Below, in pieces: positions 32,852 to 44,678 of a stretch of 64,000 bases of DNA. The stretch's first letter is position 1; each line of letters opens with the position of its first letter. The notes below the pieces were generated by a model, which saw nothing but the letters and a program-made list of their open reading frames with translations, made no database searches and was not told where the DNA came from. A program made the position numbers and the translations under genes. Source of the stretch: Zymoseptoria tritici IPO323 (lineage: Eukaryota > Ascomycota > Dothideomycetes > Mycosphaerellales > Mycosphaerellaceae); the NCBI RefSeq assembly GCF_000219625.1, contig NC_018218.1, positions 4,898,001-4,962,000 of the forward strand, written 5' to 3'.

Positions 32852-33416
32852 CTTTGCAGTTTTGATGTGTGAAGAGAAAAGGTGTACAAACAACTAAGAC
32901 GCTTTTGAAGGCAGCTTGAGGGCGACCAGGTGGAGCCTGCAAGTCTGTGTCCACTTGAGCAAGCCCAAGTCACATATGCGATTCCTCGTGGCGGGCGGTC
33001 AGCACGGAGGTGCCATGGTGCAGCAGGAATGGGAACGGAGACGGAGCTTACTGGACCCCACCGGAATCCCCCACAAACCCTCGTCGTTCCCCAGCTTCGA
33101 CCGGCTGGATCGGCTAAATATTAGCACCAGTGCACCACCGCAAACCCCACAATATACCATGCGGTACCTTGCAGGAGCATGGTGGTCCAAGTCTGCTCAG
33201 GGACATGGATCCGGCAAGCCAAATGTCCATGCGACTTCGCCTCTCCAACCCCGCTGGCATTAAGTACGCAGGGCAAGGATGCTTTGCTGCATGGTCTGGT
33301 CATTCGATCTCCGTCCGAGGACTCCGCACGGCAAGACCACCGCAGGTTTCTCACATCTCTTCGCATTCGATTGACCACTTTCGGTCTGCGTATCATTACA
33401 CATCTGGCCGGTCACG
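32852..33416. promoter_or_regulatory. Divergent promoter of GH31 and sugar transporter
   Basis: 565 bp between two start codons facing away from each other. It contains the shared motif at 33053-33081 and several CGG triplets (for example near 33036-33045 and 33101-33114), the half-site of Zn2Cys6 regulators. Coordinated expression is the natural expectation. Confidence 0.6.
33053..33081 (+). promoter_or_regulatory. Shared cluster motif, copy 2 (GH31/transporter promoter)
   Basis: GGACCCCACCGGAATC followed directly by CCCCACAAACCC. It matches copy 1 at 30639-30665 except for one missing A, two extra bases and one T/C change. It lies about 200 bp upstream of the GH31 ATG and about 335 bp upstream of the transporter ATG. 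Confidence 0.55.
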
Positions 33417-35149
33417 ATGAGTCTGTCTTCCCAAGACGAAAAGACCCAAGGCAATATGGATGACGTGCGTATCGAGACCAAGGAGCAATCCGAGGTCGAG
33501 GTGGCCCAGCTCGCCGCGAACATCGAGAAGACCACGAACTTCTGGCAAGCGTTGAAGGACGAGCGGAAAGCTGTGTTCTGGTCAATGGCGGTGTCAATGG
33601 CCATGTGAGTCTCCCAAATGTCCCATGAAGCTTCCGACAACAATTGACCGGTGACGTATATCTGCAGCATCATGGAGGGCTACGATATTGTCCTGGTCTC
33701 GTCCTTGTTCGCACAGCCGGCTTTCTCGCAGAGATATGGCATTCGCGTCGACGATGGCTATCAGATACCTGCGCCGTGGCAATCTGGCCTGGGTACTGCT
33801 CCGACCATTGGAGCGATCATGGGCGCATTCTTGAACGGCTGGCTGACTCACAAATTCGGGTACCGCAAGGTTCTCATCGTCTCGCTCGCGGCCATCATCG
33901 CCTTCATCTTCCCGCTGTTCTTCGCACCGTCTCTGGCCGTATTGTTGATTGGTCTGATCCTCTGTGGCATCCCATGGGGGGTGTTCGCGACCATGGCCCC
34001 CGCGTATGCCTCCGAAATCTGGTAAGTTTCTCTCTACTGTCGAAGCATTGCATATCACCAGACCATGAACTGATGACCTTGCTCAGTTCTTTGAAGTTGC
34101 GAGGCTACTTGACCGTCTACGTCAACCTGTGCTGGGCTCTTGGTCAACTGATCGCCGCGGGTGTTTTGACAGGGTTCAGCAACGGCACCACACAATGGGC
34201 TTACAGGATTCCGTTCGCCATCCAATGGGTGTTTCCATTTCCTCTCCTCGTGCTGATCGCGTTCGCGCCTGAGTCACCCTGGTGGCTGGTACGGCAAGGT
34301 CGAATCGAGGATGCGAGGCACTCGCTCAAGAGACTGTCTTCCACAAAGGCCGCGGACAAGACGGACGATACCATCGCTCTCATTAAGCATACGATGCAGA
34401 TCGAGGCGGAGTTCGAAGGTGGCTCATCGTATATGGACTGCTTCAAGGGTGTCGATCTGCGCCGCACAGAGATTGCGTGCATGGTCTTTGCAGCGCAGGT
34501 CTGGTGTGGGAGCCCTCTCGGCGGTACACCGGCATATTTCTTCGTCCAGGCGGGTCTCTCCCCCAATTACTCCTTCAAATTCAGCGTCGGTGGTCTCGGC
34601 CTGGCCTCCATCGGCACGATCGTGTCCTGGTTCCTTATCTCTCGCTTCGGTCGACGGACGCTTTACGTGGTGGGGTTGGGAAGTCTTTTGGGCCTTCTTC
34701 TACTGACTGGTATCCTTGCATCTGTCTCCGATTCCAGCGGCTCATCTTATGGCCAGGCAGGTCTTGTCGTTGGCTGGCTCCTCATATACTACCTCACGGT
34801 AGGACCGGTCTGCTATGCCATCATATCCGAGACGTCTGCGATGCGTTTACGCAACAAGTCCGTCTGCCTTTCCCGGATCGCGTACTATATCTCCCAGGTT
34901 ATCGGCAATGTGATCGAGCCATACATGATCAACCCGACGGAAGCAGCGTGGCACGGGAAGACCGCGTACTTTTGGGCAGGGACATGTCTGGTTTTCTTCG
35001 TCTGGGCCTATTTGCGCTTGCCCGAGACCCGCGATCGCTCATATGAAGAGCTGGATATCCTGTTCGAGTCCAAGATCAAAGCAACCAAGTTTGTTTCGAC
35101 CCATGTTGATCCGTACGCTGAGAGAGGAGAGCGCGTGAAGGCCGAGTAG
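33417..35149 (+). CDS. MFS sugar transporter (alpha-glucoside/maltose permease type)
   Basis: Exons 33417-33604, 33668-34021 and 34087-35149; 534 aa. It imports sugar across the plasma membrane, most likely by proton symport. Motifs after splicing are SMAIIMEGYD at the first membrane helix, LTHKFGYRKVLIVSL (loop 2-3), SLKLRGYLTVYVNLCWALGQ in helix 4, FAPESPWWLVRQGR (the PESPxxL signature) and LPETRDRSYEELD at the C-terminus. The hydrophobicity suits 12 helices. The sequence style (GYLTVYVNLCW, PESPWWLV) is that of fungal maltose/alpha-glucoside permeases. The divergent GH31 gene suggests a route in which the disaccharide is imported and then hydrolysed inside the cell. Confidence 0.93.
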
Positions 35150-35244
35150 AGTCCAGGGATGCTCTTTGTGTATTATAGGATGGCGCTCACATCGGAGTGT
35201 CTCAAAAACGCTGCTCGAGGCAAGCTGCGATTTATTATTACAGC

Positions 35245-36624
35245 TTAAGCTCCAGCCTCAAGGTCCTTCGAGAATTGCGCAAGGCGCTCCTCCTCATCGT
35301 CCTCTTTGCGAGTTTTCAAGCTTCTCTTGAACTTCACCGCTTCAGTAGGCACACCGGCACGGACCGCTCTTCCATTGTATCTTCGACCATCCCAAGCATC
35401 GGCACACTTCTGGGCAGACTCCACGTCCCGGAAACGAATGACGCAGATTCCTCGCGGCTCCAGGTCGTAAACGACGACATTCTTGACGGGTCCGATTGTC
35501 TCGGCATCTTCCAGAACATCTCTGTGAATGTCGTCTGCAAGCTCTTCGTCCTCCTCGAGTTGCGCCAGGGTGAAGATGTTACTGATAATGACCAATTTCT
35601 CCCAGGATGCAGACTTGCGAGGAGCAGGGATTGGCTCTTCGTCCTCGTCTTCGAAAGACTTCAGACGGCTATTGATGACAATCAGTAAGAACACGCTTTG
35701 CGCGCACGGAAACGTAGGCTTACTCGGCAATCTCGGCTTTCTTGCGCTTCAATTGAGCGTCTGACACTGGCTTATCGATACGAACCTTCTCGCGTTGAAA
35801 ATCCTCTTTTGTGGCGGCTCGTACACTGATTTTGTTCGTCTTGCGGCTGCCTTTGCGGCTGAATTCTGCGTCATCTTGTAATTCTATGGATTGCGCAACG
35901 CCGTGTAGATCGTTGAAGACTGACATCATGTTAGCTGAATCTCGCAGAAGACACCTGACTGACATACCAATGACAGCGTTGCCCGTGGGCAGACCATCCT
36001 CGTTCTCGCTGATGTGGATGATCTTGCTTGAATCGTTCGGTGTCTCCGCAATGACTCCGTAGCGTTGGAACACTTTCTCGATCTCGTCAGCATTCACATC
36101 CAGAGGAAGGCCCGTCACAACGATGGCATTATCCGGATCCAGAAGTTTGTCGGTGGCAGTGGTTTTTCCAGTCGTGGCATTGGTAGTACGCTTGGCTTTG
36201 TTGGCATTTGGATTTTCCTCCGGCTGCGAGGTGTCAGGGCCGATGTGTTCGATTTACAGGAGGCATGGATGCGTACATTGTCGAGCTGCGCCTGCTTCCG
36301 TTTCTGGGCTGGATTCATAGCGGGCTCATTCTCGTCGACTCCTTCAACCTTGTATGCTTCGGCCCATTGTTTCATGAGCTCTTCGGGGACCTGCGTCGTT
36401 GCGGCAATGTATTAGCAGATGGACACATTCGTCTTCGCTCTGAAACGCAATGATCGACGGAGCATGCTTACCGTTTCGCTCCAAGTGTTGCGGCTCGCGA
36501 TCCATTCCCACTCAGTCCCCTTCTCATCTTCGAGGAAGTAGTTGTTCTTCTCCTTTGAGAAGGCGACGCGCGGATCATTTGCAAACTCGCTCTGATCTTG
36601 CGGAAACGGAATGCGGTCTGCCAT
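35245..36624 (-). CDS. CUS2: U2 snRNP-associated RRM protein (Tat-SF1 / CUS2-like)
   Basis: Five exons: 36624-36472, 36390-36277, 36223-35968, 35919-35724 and 35668-35245; 380 aa. Four introns of 48-81 bp, all GT..AG. The start is MADRIPFPQDQSEF; an N-terminal segment with EWEWIASRNTWSE is followed by a basic linker. RRM1 follows (NAIVVTGLPLDVNADEIEKV, then ISENEDGLPTGNAVIVF across the third splice), and a C-terminal RRM (VVYDLEPRGICVIRFRDVES, then DAWDGRRYNGRAVRAG) of the UHM type. Tat-SF1/Cus2 proteins bind U2 snRNP and SF3B1 during prespliceosome assembly in the nucleus. The yeast symbol is given by family; strict orthology was not tested. Confidence 0.87.
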
Positions 36625-37091
36625 GATGACGGTCGTCCTGCGCGAGAACACAATGATGATAATGTTGATTTACGCCGATGTCGAGGTCGTGAAAGTGACA
36701 ACTTGGAAAGGCACCGTTCTTCCTTAGCGTGACAGAATCTGCAGCTGCAGGGCGGTAAAAAAAAAGCGCTATGAAACCTTATTCTACCATGTTTCACGTG
36801 CGACAAAGTCAACGGGCTCTGAACGGGGCAGTCTTGCAGGTCTAGATGGGTTGGCAGGTCGTACTTAACAGGCGTACAGGCAAAGGTACCGGTAATGTAG
36901 CAAGACGGTCAAAGGCGGTAACCGCTCACTTAGCAGTATGGCGAGACAGACGTGCATTGAAGCGTGGTATGGTGTCGGTTCGGGTAATGCCTTGCTCGAA
37001 GCACACTATATAGCAGTCTTCACCGAAATGCGTCAAGCATGTCGAATGAAAGGGGCTCATGCTATACTCTTCGTTTCATAGGTTTCGACAC
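36625..37091. other. Intergenic, promoter of the CUS2-like gene
   Basis: 467 bp upstream of the CUS2-like gene and downstream of CLF1. It includes an A-rich stretch (AAAAAAAAAGC at 36758-36768). No gene seen. Confidence 0.5.
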
Positions 37092-39128
37092 CTATGCGTC
37101 CCCATTCCCAGCAGCTGCCATTTGCTCTTTCCATTTCTGAGCACGCAGCAAAAGCTTGCTGATATTCCGACTGCTCTCGTCGTCGTTAGGGAAGACAAAG
37201 TCGAGGTACTCCTCAAAGGAGTCATCGTCCAACTTTCTCCGCTTCTTGACCCGTCTCGGCAGCATCTTCTTGACCTTCTCCTTGTCCTCATCCGAACCAT
37301 GCGTGGTCTCGAAGCCATCCCAGGCCTGGAGCAATGCCACACGTTCATCGACGAGATTGCGGTCCCTGTACAATTTGTGTGCTCGGTCGAAGATGGCGCG
37401 TGCTCTGGCCTTGGCAGCATCTGATATAGGCGCCTCTTCGTCCTCGTCCATCTCCTCTTCTGCAGCGTCCGGCACGTTGATCTCGAAGTGCGCATAGCTG
37501 ACCCAGACCTTGACATGATCCGTTTTCGCCAGGAGTCTTTCATACAGCTCGCGGGTGCGTTCAAACTCTCCTTCTTCCTCCTCAAAGTCGATGTATGCCT
37601 TCCACACCAACTCCGGCATGTCCAAAACCTCCTGCTGCGTCGCCAGCTCGAATATGCCTCGTGTCCGGTCGAGATCTTCCAACCCGCGCTCCAGCTCGGC
37701 AAACTTGATCCAGGCTTGACTGTTGCTAGCATCGAACTCGATCCATTTCTCGTACAAGGTCCGGCACCGCACAAATTCGAAGAGCTTGAGTTCCATGTCG
37801 ATGTAGGCTCGGAAGAGGCGATTCTTCGGGCACATGCCAATCGCGGTTCCAAGTGTCCTGCGTGCTTGAGTGAGGTCTGCTTGACGAAGATGGAAGTGTG
37901 CCTTGAGTATCCAGATTTTCGCAAAGGTGAATTTCTTGTGAGGTAGAATCTTCAGAGCTTCGTCGTAGACTTGAGCGGCGCGGGAAACGTCCTTGGTCTC
38001 AAGCTCCTCGTACAGTGCGTAGAAGATCCAGAGGTAAATGTATCGTCGCCAGTGTCGCTTTTCCTGTGATGGTGGTAATTGGGCGATCGCACGCTCGTAT
38101 ACGTCTCTCACACGATCAGGGTCACCGCTGGACTCCTCCAATCGTGCGTAGTCAAACCACGAATCGTAATTCTTGGGATTCTCCTTCACCTGCTCCTCGT
38201 AGAGAACTCGGCGTTTACTCAATACGACATCTTCCACACCTTCGCGATCGCCGAACTGCTTCTCGAACGTGGTATAAGATTTGTGCAGAATTGCCGATTT
38301 TGATCGGGGCATGCGGTCCAGAGCATATTTGTAGATGGCGCGAGCACGCTCATACTCCTTCAACTTTGCTTCGAACCTGGCGTACGCAATAAAGAGCTTC
38401 TCATCCATGAATTCGTCGCCGAGAGTCTCAATCGCCATACCGAACACCTCTCTCACCAAGTCGCTCGTGCCATTTTCTTCCTCAAAACGGGCCCACTTGA
38501 TCCAGTTCCGAGACTCCGGGTGTACGATTGTGAAGCGTTCGAAGATGTTCCTTGCTCTTTCGTATTCGCCATAGCGCTTCTCCAACTTGATATACGCGCT
38601 CCAAGCCGCCTCCTCCGGTTCCCACGACATCCACCGCTCAAAGACCTGTCTTGTCCCAGGGACATTACCCAGCATCTCCTCCATGTACACATACTTGTAC
38701 CACAGCTTGTCGATTCTTGGCTGAATGGTCACAGCTCGGTCGAGCAAATTCCGCGCATGGTTGATGTTCCTCTCCTTCATCTCGGCATCGATGTAGCGGA
38801 GCCATAGCTGAATATTCGTGCTTTCCACGTCCAGCGCACGCTCGAACACGCTACGGGCGCGACGGTACTCTTTCTGCTCCAGTTCCCAGGCGGCATAGCG
38901 GAACCAATTGCCCATATTAAGCCGATTCCGGCGTACATAGTCCTCGAATTCCTTTCGTTTCCGGCCCTGGTACTCATGAAGTTCCTCGAGATCCGCGAAT
39001 CGCTGTGTAGGCGCGGCGAGACCGGGCTCCTGTCGGTCGACGGCTTCTCGGAGAAGCTGCTCGGCGGAGATCTGCTGAGGCGCGGCGGCCTTGTTCTTGA
39101 CCCGTGGAGGCCCTCGTGAGGACTCCAT
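37092..39128 (-). CDS. CLF1: Pre-mRNA-splicing factor CLF1 (crooked-neck, HAT-repeat scaffold)
   Basis: A single exon of 678 aa, the usual length of CLF1/Syf3/CRNKL1. The protein is a string of HAT (half-a-TPR) helical repeats, seen as repeated W-x-x-Y-A/E patterns: [81 protein letters not shown] and later copies to about residue 590. The C-terminus is acidic then basic ([20 protein letters not shown]). CLF1 is a scaffold of the Prp19/NTC complex, bringing in the tri-snRNP and contacting Cef1 and Prp22. The start [20 protein letters not shown] is conserved in style. The start codon lies 272 bp from that of PRP31. Confidence 0.95.
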   Translation of the reverse strand: MESSRGPPRVKNKAAAPQQISAEQLLREAVDRQEPGLAAPTQRFADLEELHEYQGRKRKEFEDYVRRNRLNMGNWFRYAAWELEQKEYRRARSVFERALDVESTNIQLWLRYIDAEMKERNINHARNLLDRAVTIQPRIDKLWYKYVYMEEMLGNVPGTRQVFERWMSWEPEEAAWSAYIKLEKRYGEYERARNIFERFTIVHPESRNWIKWARFEEENGTSDLVREVFGMAIETLGDEFMDEKLFIAYARFEAKLKEYERARAIYKYALDRMPRSKSAILHKSYTTFEKQFGDREGVEDVVLSKRRVLYEEQVKENPKNYDSWFDYARLEESSGDPDRVRDVYERAIAQLPPSQEKRHWRRYIYLWIFYALYEELETKDVSRAAQVYDEALKILPHKKFTFAKIWILKAHFHLRQADLTQARRTLGTAIGMCPKNRLFRAYIDMELKLFEFVRCRTLYEKWIEFDASNSQAWIKFAELERGLEDLDRTRGIFELATQQEVLDMPELVWKAYIDFEEEEGEFERTRELYERLLAKTDHVKVWVSYAHFEINVPDAAEEEMDEDEEAPISDAAKARARAIFDRAHKLYRDRNLVDERVALLQAWDGFETTHGSDEDKEKVKKMLPRRVKKRRKLDDDSFEEYLDFVFPNDDESSRNISKLLLRAQKWKEQMAAAGNGDA

Positions 39129-39400
39129 GGTGATTTCGTTGATCGAAAATGGTTATTGCGACGAGGTGGTGTTCCGACTTTGAAGATTGACTGTCACAAG
39201 AAATCTTGAAGTCCCCGCCAAGAGCTCCTTCTTCGACTTCAACTTCTTTGGAGCTTCAACATCTGCACTTTGCGACAACACACACCACAGCGACAATTGA
39301 CCTCCCATCGAGATTGCAGCAGACCCGAGACTCGTACAAGAGCTACTGAGATAGCAAATCCCAGCTACCGCGCGCGTAAGCGCAGCGATCACGGATTGAA
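39129..39400. promoter_or_regulatory. Bidirectional promoter of CLF1 and PRP31
   Basis: 272 bp separate the two divergent start codons of functionally linked splicing genes, so they must share core regulatory DNA. No TATA box is evident, as is common for housekeeping genes. Confidence 0.55.
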
Positions 39401-41342
39401 ATGGCGACCATCGCGGATGAGCTGCTGAACGACTTTGGTGATTCTGGAGACGAGAACGACGAGGAGCAGATCGACAGCACATACCTCGACAACTATGCAG
39501 ATCAGAATGGAGAAGCAAAGGAGACGTCAGGCGAGGGTCAGGAAGGTGGCATGGAGCTAGATGGTGACGAGGAAGAGCCTGATGAAGACGTCGAGGGACA
39601 TGTCAACCTGAAGGCGGAAACAGAGGAAGACCCCGAAGAGACCAAAGCGCGCGTCGAGAAAATGGAGCTTCACAAAGTCAGCGATGTGCGCAGTGTCGCG
39701 GGGCTGATGAAGCAGTTGGAGCCACTTCTTGAGGTAAGCAAATCCCCTTGCGCACACGTTTGCGATGCAGTGTATTAAACTTCTCTTCGAATACAGCCCT
39801 GACCTTACCTTCTGCCCGCAGAAAATCAACCACTACAGATCGCTTCCTCCTGGACAAGAGACAAGGAATATAGGCAACATTGAAGACAACCCAGAGTACA
39901 AGCTGCTCACAGAATCAAACACTCTTTCCACGGGAATCGATGGCGAGATCATTCTGGTACACAAGTTCATCCGCGACCACTACTCAGTACGATTCCCGGA
40001 ACTGGAGACGCTTATTCAAAACCCACTCGATTACGCCAAAGCTGTCGCCATTATCGGCAATGGTCCCATGGAGAACATTCGCGCAATCAGCGAAACGACC
40101 GACAACATCGTCGGGAAGCCGTTGAAGCAGGTCTTGGATGGCCCATCTCTCATGGTCGTTACTCTCGAAGCCGCAAAGACCAATGGCCAGCCACTCTCGG
40201 AGCCCGAGCTGGAGACGGTGCGCCATGCCTGCCAAATGATCTTCAAGCTTGACCACGCCAAGAAAGTCCTCACCGAATATGTCCAATCTCGAATGTCCAT
40301 GTTTGCACCTAATTTAACAGCTCTCATTGGGTCCCTCACCGCCGCTCAGCTCATCAACTACGCTGGCGGGATCTCCGGTCTGGCCAAGACCCCAGCATGC
40401 AATATCCCACCCCTGGGCAACAAAAAGTCTGCTCGAGCGGTCGGTTTGGCCACCAACACGGGAGTCCGGAACCAAGGCGTGCTCTACGCCAATGACATCA
40501 TCCGCGACGTCCCATCCGATCTTAAAGTACAGGGCATGCGCATTCTCTCCGCCAAAGTGGTTCTGGCCGCCCGCATTGATTCGGCACATGAATCACCATC
40601 AGGAGAGCAAGGTCTCGCGCTGGCCGAGCAGGTCGAGAAGCGCATCAACAAGCTCTCCGAGGCGGCTCCGAATAAGGGTGTCAGAGCCCTTCCTGCTCCT
40701 GATGAGAAGCCTTCACGCAAACGTGGTGGTCGTAGAGTGCGCAAGATGAAGGAGGCGACTGCTATGACAGATCTGCGCAAGGCTCAGAATCGCATGGTCT
40801 TCGGTCAGGAAGAGGCCGAGGTGGGATACGGCGACGGCACGAAAGGTCTGGGCATGATCGGCGCACAGAACGACGGACGCATTCGTGCACAACAGATCGA
40901 CAATCGTACCAAAGCGAAGTTGAGCAAGAAGAATCCTGGTTGGGGTGGCACTTCGACATCTGCGAACGCGAGCGGCACATCTACCACTCTTCGCAGCTTC
41001 GGCGGTGGTCTGAGCACGCCTGGTCAGCTCAAGGCTGCTGGGTTGAGGACTTCTGGCGTTGGTCCGACTGGGTTAAAGACGAACATTGGCGGTATGAAGA
41101 CGAACGTAGGAGGTGCTGCCGGTACGGCAAGTACGATTGCATTCACGCCCGTGCAGGGTCTGGAGTTGGTGGATCCAAAGGTCAGGGAGGAGATGAACCG
41201 GAAGAGGAAAGCAGAGGAGGATCGATGGTTCAAGAGTGGTACTTTCACTCAGCTGGGTGGAGGTGCAGCTCCTGCCAAGGTGGACAGTGGGGGATTCAAG
41301 GTTCCTGCGCTGCCCGTGAAGAAGCAGAAGCAGGATGGATGA
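39401..41342 (+). CDS. PRP31: U4/U6-U5 tri-snRNP protein PRP31
   Basis: Exons 39401-39733 and 39822-41342 with an 88-bp intron (GTAAGC..CCGCAG); 617 aa. PRP31 binds the U4 snRNA 5' stem-loop with 15.5K/Snu13 and holds U4/U6 to U5. Seen in order: an acidic N-terminus; NOSIC region (NIEDNPEYKLLTESNTLS, LVHKFIRDHYSVRFPELE); the Nop domain with NLTALIGSLTAAQLINYAGG, LAKTPACNIPPLGNKKSARA and GVLYANDIIRDVP; then the Prp31 C-terminal segment with a nuclear-localisation-like RKRGGRRVRKMKE, RKAQNRMVFGQEEAE and a Gly/Thr-rich tail. The intron interrupts just after QLEPLLE and splicing restores EKINHYRSL. Confidence 0.95.
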
Positions 41343-42002
41343 GAGGTTGTCGGGATAAAGGATCAACATCGCACTAACATCACCTTACGCACTGCTTCAG
41401 CGGCGTAAGACTGATACCCATCTTCGAGGCGCATCATGCGATTCTGAAGCAGAGCGTGGGGCGGGCCACGATCGCTAAAAGTGCATGACACACAGAAGGA
41501 GGCGAGACGTACTGTAAGATCGTGAGTCCGCTTCTTCACACCGATACAGCAGCAGCTAAACATTATAGCCGCATGTAATGCTTCAGCCTGCGATGGACCA
41601 CGATCGAGCTTCCGCGCAGACAGATGGTCTAGATTGAGACAGTGACTTCAATCACATACATCTATCATTCATACCAGGTCCGCAGTGCAGTGCGCATGAG
41701 CTGCCTTCTTTCAAGACCTCAAGCTGCGTTTTCATTCGGCGACGGCAGACCCCCCACGTGCTGAATACCACAATGAGCCAACCTGAAAGCTGCAAAGTGT
41801 GCTGACTTAAACCTTGTCAAAAGTCGCGCAGATATACCCGTGCCGATCACAGGCGGTCAAACATACCCCGGTCACGACTCTAACAATACTCGGCAACATG
41901 GGTCAATCCATGCCAGGCACCTGTCATCTCTCGACCTCACTTTACGTGCAATTTTGCACAATGTTTTCGTGCTCATCCTCATCAATGTAGTTGTACGCCT
42001 CA
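41343..42002. other. Intergenic region
   Basis: 660 bp between PRP31 and the serine hydrolase. No RNA gene, repeat or credible frame seen. Confidence 0.5.
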
Positions 42003-43973
42003 ATGAGACCTCTACTCGCACTCATCCTCACTGTCCTGCTGGGGTCCACAACAGCCGCAGTATTGACCAAAGATGGGAAACAGATTTGCCCTCTGCAGGG
42101 CCAGCAGTTCCCGGTACCCACCAATCTCTCCCAAGACTCGATCTTCAACGAAGCACTCCAATCACTAGAAGCTACACTCCATGCGAATATATCTCAGACT
42201 CCCTACAACGAAACGACCTTCTCCATTGGAGTCTTCAGCGCCAATGACGAGGACCTCTTGTGGGAATTTCACCACGCCGATGAGCTTGTCAAGAATAGCA
42301 GCCTCGGAGCCAACGATGTGGATGCCGACTCGGTGTATCGGGTCGCGAGTATCAGCAAGATATTGACGATCTACCTCTGGCTTATCCACGATGGAGACCG
42401 TCGACTTAACGATCCGATTATCGAGTATGTCCCCGAGCTGGCAACGGGGGATGCGAAGGGTCGGGACTACGCTGTACCGGACTGGAGCGAGATCACGGTG
42501 GGAGATCTAATGATGTATCTGGCAGGGATTGGGAGAGACTGTAAGCTGAAAGACATTGTCCCATCGCCAGAATCGCGCGTACACTGGGCTGACGAGTAGA
42601 AGATGGATTGAACGACGTGGCAATCAAGAACTCGGTTACGGAGTATCTCTCCGCTGATACGGTGCAGATGTTCATGAGCAGCGGGCCGCCGAAGGAAAAG
42701 CCGGTGTGTGGGTATTTCAAAAATGGGTATGATTACATTGCGTGCAAGGAAGACAGTGAGTTCACGCAAGCGTCGACAGTGGGTGGGAGATGTGCTGATG
42801 TGGTCTAGATTACATTCAGGCCGTCGCAAACCTGGCGGCCGTCTTCGCGCCAGGTTACACTCCCATGTACAGCAATGCGAACTGGGCGATTCTGGGGTAT
42901 GCGCTGGAGAAGCTGGCGGGAGAGGAGGTGGAGGCTGTGTTCAACAGTTCGTTGGTCGAGGCGTTGGGATTGACGGGGACGAGTTATACCACGCCGAAGA
43001 TTGTGACGAAGCACGCAGTTATACCCAATGGGAACGTCTCGTCGTCGAGCTGGGATGATGAGCTGGGTCCCTTGGCTGCGTGAGTCTTACCTCGTATCAG
43101 ATATCTGATGATGCGATCAACTGATGTATATTCCCAGAGCCGCTGGAGCATACTCCACCACCAACGACCTCGCCAAAATCGGCAGAGCTATTCTCAATAG
43201 CACCTTGACCTCCAAAGCCGTCACCCGCCGCTGGTTCAGCACCTCCACCTTTGTTGACTCTCTCGATCAAGCCGCCGGTCGAGGCTGGGAAATCTTCCGC
43301 CGCGAAGTCAACGGACACACCGTTGATGTATACACTAAGGCTGGGAATTGTACGTTCACCCTCTCACGGTCCGTCACCCGCCCACTAACACGATTATCAA
43401 GGGGGATCATACACCTCCGTCTTCGCCCTCATCCCCTCCTACAACATCGGATTCAGCATCCTCTCCACCTCTAGCTCGGCTCACGGCAAACTCACCGCCT
43501 CCCTCCCCAATCTCCTCATAACCACCCTCCTCACCGCCCTCGAAGCCTCGACCCGATCCCAAGCAACCCACAACTTCGCCGGAACATACACCGACCCTAC
43601 AGCCAATTCCACCCTCACCCTTACCCTCGACACCTCCCCCGGCCTCAAAGTCACAGCCTACACTTCCGCCGGAGTGGACTTACTCTCCACCGTCTTCGGT
43701 CGGCCAGACTACGTGGTCGATTTCCGCATTGTGCCGAATCAATTATACGACAGACGCGGCTCGGTGGGCTTCACAGGCATCTACGCATTACCAGAAGATG
43801 TCCCCAAGAACGGCGATTTCTACTGGCCGTGTCAAAACTGGCTAGATATAGACGACTACACCTTCGGCAACGTGCCTTTGGGACAGATGGTGTTTGAGGT
43901 TGATGCGAGCGGAAGGGCGTGTGGGGTGAGACTTGTGGCGCTGGGGATGGAATTGGAGAGGGTGCAGGTATGA
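42003..43973 (+). CDS. Secreted beta-lactamase-like serine hydrolase
   Basis: Five exons (42003-42540, 42597-42755, 42809-43079, 43138-43349, 43402-43973), 583 aa. A signal peptide (MRPLLALILTVLLGSTTAA) is followed by a beta-lactamase/DD-peptidase fold: the SxxK catalytic motif in YRVASISKILTIY, the YxN motif in TPMYSNANWAILGYALEKL, then GAYSTTNDLAKIGRAIL, and HxG-like NWGSYTSVFALIPSYN only after splicing. A C-terminal beta-rich domain follows. Related fungal proteins resemble class C beta-lactamases or LACTB and act on esters, peptides or lactams; the substrate is unknown. Four introns of 52-58 bp keep the frame. The first acceptor (GAG at 42596) is the least certain; an AG three bases later gives an immediate stop. 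Confidence 0.85.
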
Positions 43974-44678
43974 TGTTTTTTTGATTTTGGCTTTTTCCCG
44001 TCCACGGCGGTTGCGCTGAGGGAGCGAAGCATGTCGGCTGACTTGAGTTTGGTGGGTTCATAGTTACCTTTTTTGACGGAGTATTGCGAGGCGCAGGGTA
44101 TTGGACTAGGAGGAGTATCAGCCGCGTCAGGAAGCGATGGGATGAGGACTTGATAATGCCGTACGAGTCCTTTTTCTTTTAAAAATTCAGAGAAGTGCTG
44201 ATCCCGGCACTGGAGACTTACAAATCGCTCATCGGAGTCGATGTGGGTCTTAAGATGACGGCGAAGACAGAAGCGAATGGCCATTGCATTGCCATTCGCT
44301 TCTAAGACGACGGCCAGGGAAGAGGCGAATGAAGACGTGAAAATGTTGTGTATGAGCGTTGCATTACAATACTTTATGCCAATGGTCTGTACAGGCCAAC
44401 ACCCGGTGAAGGATGCGTTGTCATGGCCGGACCGCGACTTGATCCAACCGACCAAGCGGCGGACGGGAAAGTTGATTCTCCATTCTATAATCGTTCACAC
44501 CCCGCCACTTGCGGGCCGAGGTGGTCAAGTAGTAATGTCATTAAATCCGTCTCACGCCGGACCAACAAGCAAGCAGTTTGTCGACCCGACTCACACGCAT
44601 CTCAAGTGAGTTTGGCGACTTCATTTTCCGACCTTCTAAAGCATCAGTCAGTACGCATATCATGGGACCTGTCACGGC
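43974..44678. other. Intergenic with a perfect hairpin
   Basis: 705 bp. The only structure noticed is a perfect 12-bp inverted repeat at 44269-44303. No credible gene. Confidence 0.5.
44269..44303. repeat. Perfect 12-bp inverted repeat (hairpin)
   Basis: AGAAGCGAATGG at 44269-44280 and its exact complement CCATTCGCTTCT at 44292-44303, separated by 11 bases. It could fold into a stem-loop in DNA or RNA. It lies in the intergenic space, with no T-tract. Confidence 0.6.
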
